Source: Xylona heveae TC161 (Eukaryota; Ascomycota; Xylonomycetes; Xylonales; Xylonaceae). Taken from it: a stretch of DNA of 64,000 nt. Every line of letters begins with the position of its first letter. The stretch's first letter is position 1. The translations under genes were made by a program, and so were the position numbers. The stretch covers positions 620,001 through 684,000 of the forward strand of contig NW_017264200.1 in NCBI RefSeq assembly GCF_001619985.1. The letters run 5' to 3'. The notes below the pieces were generated by a model. The model was not told where the DNA came from. It searched no databases and was given only the letters and a program-made list of their open reading frames with translations. Positions 59,539-64,000 of this stretch are shown here, in pieces.

Positions 59539-62030
59539 TCAATTTCCTCCTTTGGCTCCCTTCATAGGCCCCCAGTTGGCCCGTGGATTGACTTGGTATC
59601 GGACTAACCGTCGCCCGTCCTTTTCGCGCCCAAGCGTTTCATTAAAGACAACGTTGAGTGTCCGTGAAGCTGTGCTGGGCGACGCATTGTATTCGTTTGC
59701 AGCCGAAGCGTCAGAGGCGGTTTCACTAGCATTAGCCGTGGACGCCGCGTGGCTCCCCATGCGGGGCTGTGGTCCATTCATAATGCCCCATCCGGCGGTG
59801 CCCTGCCGGATGGCGCCCTCTTTGACGGGAGATTTTTGACGGACCCATTCACGCATCATCTCCCAGATCACTGACCAGGGAGCGTCCGACTTGATGCTCC
59901 CTGGTCTGGTATGACTCCGTGTGACTCGATATCCAAGACCTCTCAGCGCACCGCGAAGACTATCTTCTTGTGGTGTTTGACAATGGAGCACTTTAGCAAC
60001 GGCACTTGGAACAAAAAAGAAAGGATGGTGATCAATCTCGGCAGGATCCATGCGCGCGATCCGAGGGGATGAGATATCCTCATCCCTGTTTGCAGCATGA
60101 TTGAGATCCTCCTCAAGCGCGGTCACAAGCATGCCCTTGATACGATTTGTTGTTGCGTAGGTTTCGGAGTCAAGTTTCGGCAGATAGCTCAGGATGCGGC
60201 GGATGAATTCTGGGGAATGTAAAGGTCCAGCATACATTGGACCCGCCATCTGCAATTTCAGTCAAATTAGCATTCCGTTACAAAAAGAAAAAAGCAAGGG
60301 TATCAAAGCAATTTGCTGGCAAAGATGGATCTTACGTGAGTCTTGGAACCGCAGTGCTCGCATCGCTGGGCGGCTGAAGGCCCTTGCTCAAGACCATGCT
60401 TGTAGTAGGGCACTCCTTTTTTGCCCTCTGTCAATCGATGACGACCCAGTAGCTGGGTTGTCCATGCCCCGCAGCCAGCATCACAATTGTAGACTAACAT
60501 GGTCTTCCCTGCCAAGAATTTAACTTCGGCGGGTGAGTGCCGGATTCTGACAAAGACCCGTGCGTAAAAGTCTATAGAGAGAGAAAGAAGAGGCTCAATG
60601 GAAAGGCCATACCGTGCCGCAGAGGTGGCAACGGAGTTGAGAATCAAACGCACCCCTGCTTCATGAGCATGAGGGCCTTTTAATGGTAGACCCCCGTAAA
60701 GAGAATAAGTTTTCTCGGGATAACCGGTAGACGCGAAGACCCCAGCATCTGTGCAGGTTACACAGAGTAGACCGCCGTCAGTTACTGATTGTACAGCGGC
60801 ATCGAGAAAAGGTACCGCCGTTCCATAGGGATCAAGGTCGATCACGTCGTATTTGCTGGCCGAATGTTCGCTTTCAGGTAATTTTTGGGTCGGCTGGCCC
60901 ACAAAGCTGTACATGTGAGCAATTGCGTTGCCGGTCACTGCATTTATCTTATCCTCCAGCTTATTGTGCTCAACGTTCAACTTGATGGATTCTGTGGCAT
61001 CGGGTAACAGATCGTTCGCCGTTATAGAGGTAGCAAATGGAATTTCTTGGGCGTATCTCAACGCACGTAGCCCCGTGGCTGATAGCGCATCCAATATGGT
61101 GAATTGCGGTCTCCAAGAGTTTGATGTTGACGCGCAATCGTGAGCATCTGCCTTCGGTGCTTGAGCAGACACTTCAGCTGACGCCGTTTGATCCACCGGA
61201 GCTGGCTCGTTGCCCACCACTTTTTCCTGAGCATTATCGTCTGCCTTTGCTCTAACATCAGTTGCCGCCGTCTCAGCATCCCCATTTTCCGGGTGCTCCG
61301 TTTTTCTCCTAACCGAATGGCCTTGCTCCTGCTCACCCGACTCATTTGCTGTCCCAGCTCCAGCGGCACCCCTCTTTCTCTTCTTTCCCGATTTCCTGTT
61401 CTCCCGTTTCTCCTTCCTGACCGCCGTCAAATCCTCTCCGAATGCCCTGATTGCAAGCACGCTGAGATCACGATTGAACTGCTGAATAGGATTGTAGAAC
61501 ACTGATTGGGCCTGATCTCCTCCGCCAACAGTCTGCTGTGCAGATTTCAGCGACCTGGCAGGAATTAGGACGTAGGCTAGACCTTCTTTGACCGTAGTAA
61601 ACTCCTTTCCATTGTGTATCACGCGCTGTCCAGCACGAGGTGGGTCACTAATGCTTGCTGTTTGCACTTCTGTTCCAGTTGTTGCCGCTGACTCGACGTC
61701 ACATTCGGGTTGTGTCGAAGCAGCATCCTGTATCTGGTTCACGACTTGCTTTTCCGATTCTGTCGTCGCGGGTGGGGTATTGTTCTTGCCGTTGCAATTC
61801 GGTTCTTGCGCCGCTTCCTGCGTTCCACCACCCATCGTGGAATACGCGCTTTTCGTGATGAAATTCAGAAAACCACCCCTGTTGCTGCTTGATGCTCGAA
61901 CGATAGGAAAAGGGGAACCCAAAGCAACCAAAGCCGAGGTGCGAGTCCGGCTGGGGCTAGCAAATTGACGTTTATTCGAAACTATTCGAGTATATGTGCG
62001 AAAACTCCAGGCCGCTATTGCCGTCCTCAT
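59539..62030 (-). CDS. trm1: tRNA (guanine-26 N2/N2) dimethyltransferase TRM1
   Basis: Makes N2,N2-dimethylguanosine at position 26 of tRNAs using S-adenosylmethionine. Exons 62030-60336 and 60249-59539 give 801 residues. Residues 1-65 are Arg/Ser-rich and low in acids, like a mitochondrial presequence; a second in-frame Met is residue 66 (MGGGTQEAAQEP). The catalytic core starts with VIHNGKEFTTVKEGLAYVLI and FYNPIQQFNRDLSVLAIRAF, interrupted by a low-complexity Lys/Glu/Ala insert. It continues with ILDALSATGLRALRYAQEI (SAM loop) and IDLDPYGTAVPFLDAAV near residue 400 (the DPxG motif). A Cys cluster CDAGCGAW / RCEHCGSK near 535-563 may bind zinc. The C-terminal domain has GPMYAGPLH and GYRVTRSHTRPGSIKSDAPW, typical of TRM1. 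Confidence 0.95.
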
Positions 62031-62766
62031 TAACCTACAATTTTGGCAGGAAAAAACAACGTAAGAATCAGCAAGCTATGTATAATGCTTGTATGCTCAA
62101 ACCCACAATTGGGCTGCACGTTCTGGACAAACTTGAGATCAACCAGCAGCAAATGTTTGGGTTCCGAAATTTTGGTTGTTTCCTTTCCCTTTCGGATTTT
62201 TGGACGGACCGGGGCTCGGGGTGTCCCGAACCAACGTCTAGCCGTGACACTCACCCTCTTAGTGGCCAGGCCTCTACCGCGTCAAAGGCATCTTCTATGA
62301 AGATCAAGAACAAACCTAATTTACTTCAGAAATCAACTCCTTATTTCAGTACCGCCGTTGCAGCTGAAACTACCACTGCTAAAATGCACATGCATCCAAT
62401 TCCACGGCGGCCATGGACCTGTCGGTAAGTGCCGCAGTGCTCGCGTTCGCTTACCTCCCCATATCGAAAGAGAACCTGTCGTTATACAGATGGTTTGCAG
62501 GGGAACGGCGTGCTGTGTAGGCGGGAGACTTGGGGAAACCTACCAAATCTGTCAGGGGAGTCATGCACCAAAGGTGCTGGTTTGGTATACCTCGCCCAGG
62601 CTTTCTTTCTCTGCTAATAAGTTACGGGGTCAGTCTGTCTTTGTCATCGACTCGAATAAATATATAGAAAAATATAATACGGATGCTTTTATAAATAAAC
62701 CTAAGAACAATCCTCAATATTAGATCCAGTTTCCACAACGGTTCAAGGACCAAGAATACTCGTGAA
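62031..62766. other. Divergent promoter region (trm1 / FMN oxidase)
   Basis: 736 bases between divergent start codons. No coding feature with family similarity; presumed to carry both promoters. Confidence 0.5.
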
Positions 62767-64000
62767 ATGGCATTCTCTAAATATGGACAGGAGATCATTG
62801 ACAAGAGAACAAAAGTCTACTCAATACCTCCGTTCACGACACGCATTGATAAGCTAGAAAGTTTGGCTGAGAAAGTACTAAGTCCAGAGGCGTTTGGATT
62901 CGCTGCTGGCGCAAGCTCAACTCACAAAACCCTGCAAGCCAATCTCGATATTTTCAATGAGGTTCGTGGGCTATCTAAATCCGGAAGATTGAGTGTTTAA
63001 CTAATCTTCAATGGCTAGTATCGAATTATACCACGCATGCTAAGATCTCAAACTAATGCATTGGATTTGAAACGCAAGATATTTGGGCGATGGCTGCCTG
63101 CACCAAGTATGCTTTCCACAGCTTTTTTTCTGTGCAATATAAAAACTGATGTTCGTGATCACTAGTCACCATGGCCCCGATTGGGCTGCATAAGCTGATA
63201 GACCAGTCTGAAGGCAAAGGAGAAGAGAGCACTGCCAAAGTCTTTGGGGAATTGGGATTACCATTCATTCTGAGTACAGTTGCAAGCACTTCTTTGCAGG
63301 ATATAGCGCAGGCCAACGGGAAGGAGAATCCGCGTTGGTTTCAGCTCTATATGACCAAGGACGTGAAGTTTATGGCATCAATGATCGAGACAGCCAAGCG
63401 TGAAGATTACGAGGCCCTTGTCGTCACAGTTGATACATGGTAAGATAGGAGATAAGCGACCAAAAGTACAGACTGTTTTGAGATATACGGTATATATGCT
63501 AATGCCTTCTAGGGAGGCAGGATGGAAGCCACGCGATCTAGACAATGGATTTTCTCCATATCCGGCGTCTACGGGGTCAGCAATTGCAAAAAATGACGCC
63601 TACGTACAGTCAGTGCTAGGATTTGATACATCATCGCCAACTTTGACCGAGTCACAGAAGCGTGAAGTTGCTAACTATCACCTTGACCAAATTGTATCCG
63701 ACCAGAGCCCTACATGGGACAAACTAGCTCATGTGCGGTCCTTATGGGGTTCAGGTCCAATGATCGTCAAGGGTATTCAGCACCGCGACGATGCGATTGC
63801 AGCTGTGGAGAATGGTATGGACGGAATTATTGTTAGTAATGTAAGTGTCTCTTGAGTTCAGCACATCTGCTTGTGTAGGAAACATGCCAAAAAAAGAAAA
63901 TAAATAATTGGTTAACCTGATGGGCCATATTTAGCATGGTGGCCGACAAGTGGATGGTGCTATCCCATCTCTTCAAGCTCTGCAACAGATTGTAGACGCA
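62767..64000 (+). CDS. FMN-dependent alpha-hydroxy-acid oxidase (lactate oxidase/monooxygenase-like), 3' end outside window
   Basis: Flavin enzyme of the family containing L-lactate oxidase, glycolate oxidase and lactate 2-monooxygenase. Exons 62767-62961, 63019-63106, 63166-63439, 63513-63840 and 63935 onward are open to the window end, giving about 316 residues. Each join restores the family: FNE-YRIIPRML, LPAP-ITMAPIGLHKL, VDTW-EAGWKPRDLDNGFSPY, IIVSN-HGGRQVDGAIPSLQAL. APIGLHK and FQLYMTKD belong to the FMN site. HGGRQ carries the catalytic base histidine and the substrate-binding arginine. The GWKPRDLDNGF segment is like that of the lactate 2-monooxygenase branch. Substrate is inferred only. 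No stop or frameshift interrupts the visible part. Confidence 0.9.

Noticed and set aside
1-64000. CRISPR array, intact transposase or viral gene
   Set aside because: No regularly spaced identical repeats, no transposase or reverse-transcriptase motifs, and no viral proteins were seen on either strand.

Overview
The window is nuclear DNA of a filamentous ascomycete (Pezizomycotina, probably Eurotiomycetes). The evidence is: genes with short GT-AG introns (mostly 50-150 bases) whose exon joins restore conserved protein families; a head-to-head pair encoding the fungal type I fatty acid synthase alpha and beta subunits; fungal-specific families (OPT transporter, Rds1-like, GH71 alpha-1,3-glucanase, SFH5); and a nuclear tRNA-Pro with an intron. 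The genus cannot be fixed from sequence alone.

Layout. 1-3266 (+): 3' part of an OPT oligopeptide transporter, cut by the window start. 3267-9837: about 6.6 kb, becoming AT-rich, without an intact gene; it holds a 97-base copied piece of the caspase-like gene found 10.8 kb downstream and a broken reading frame. 9838-12467 (-): RBR-type E3 ubiquitin ligase. 14321-16270 (+): intronless protein with a caspase/legumain-like His-Cys dyad, the least familiar gene here. 16717-18374 (+): two-module OB-fold protein. 19281-21373 (-): HGH1. 22061-24380 (-): TFIIF large subunit. 25337-28609 (+): Cid1-type nucleotidyltransferase with a very large insertion. 30232-35958 (-) and 39543-45892 (+): FAS alpha and FAS beta, divergent over a 3.6 kb shared upstream region. 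46445-48036 (+): SFH5 (Sec14 family). 48761-50778 (-): secreted Rds1/ferritin-like protein carrying a complete tRNA-Pro gene in one intron. 50779-54807: gene-free, with decayed repeats. 54808-56316 (-): secreted GH71 alpha-1,3-glucanase. 59539-62030 (-): tRNA dimethyltransferase TRM1. 62767-64000 (+): FMN-dependent 2-hydroxy-acid oxidase, cut by the window end.

Most genes are independent housekeeping units: transcription (TFIIF), RNA modification and tailing (TRM1, Cid1-like), translation-factor folding (HGH1), lipid synthesis and transfer (FAS pair, SFH5). The only clear functional pairing is FAS alpha with FAS beta, which form one alpha6beta6 complex. No secondary-metabolite backbone enzyme, CRISPR array or intact transposon was seen.

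The best candidates for something undescribed are: the caspase-like protein and its copied fragment; the tRNA gene nested in the sense orientation in the rds1-like intron; the RBR ligase whose catalytic cysteine codon is split by an intron that is open in frame and encodes hydrophobic segments; and the roughly 375-residue insertion inside the nucleotidyltransferase catalytic domain. All exon joins were made by hand and lack transcript support.
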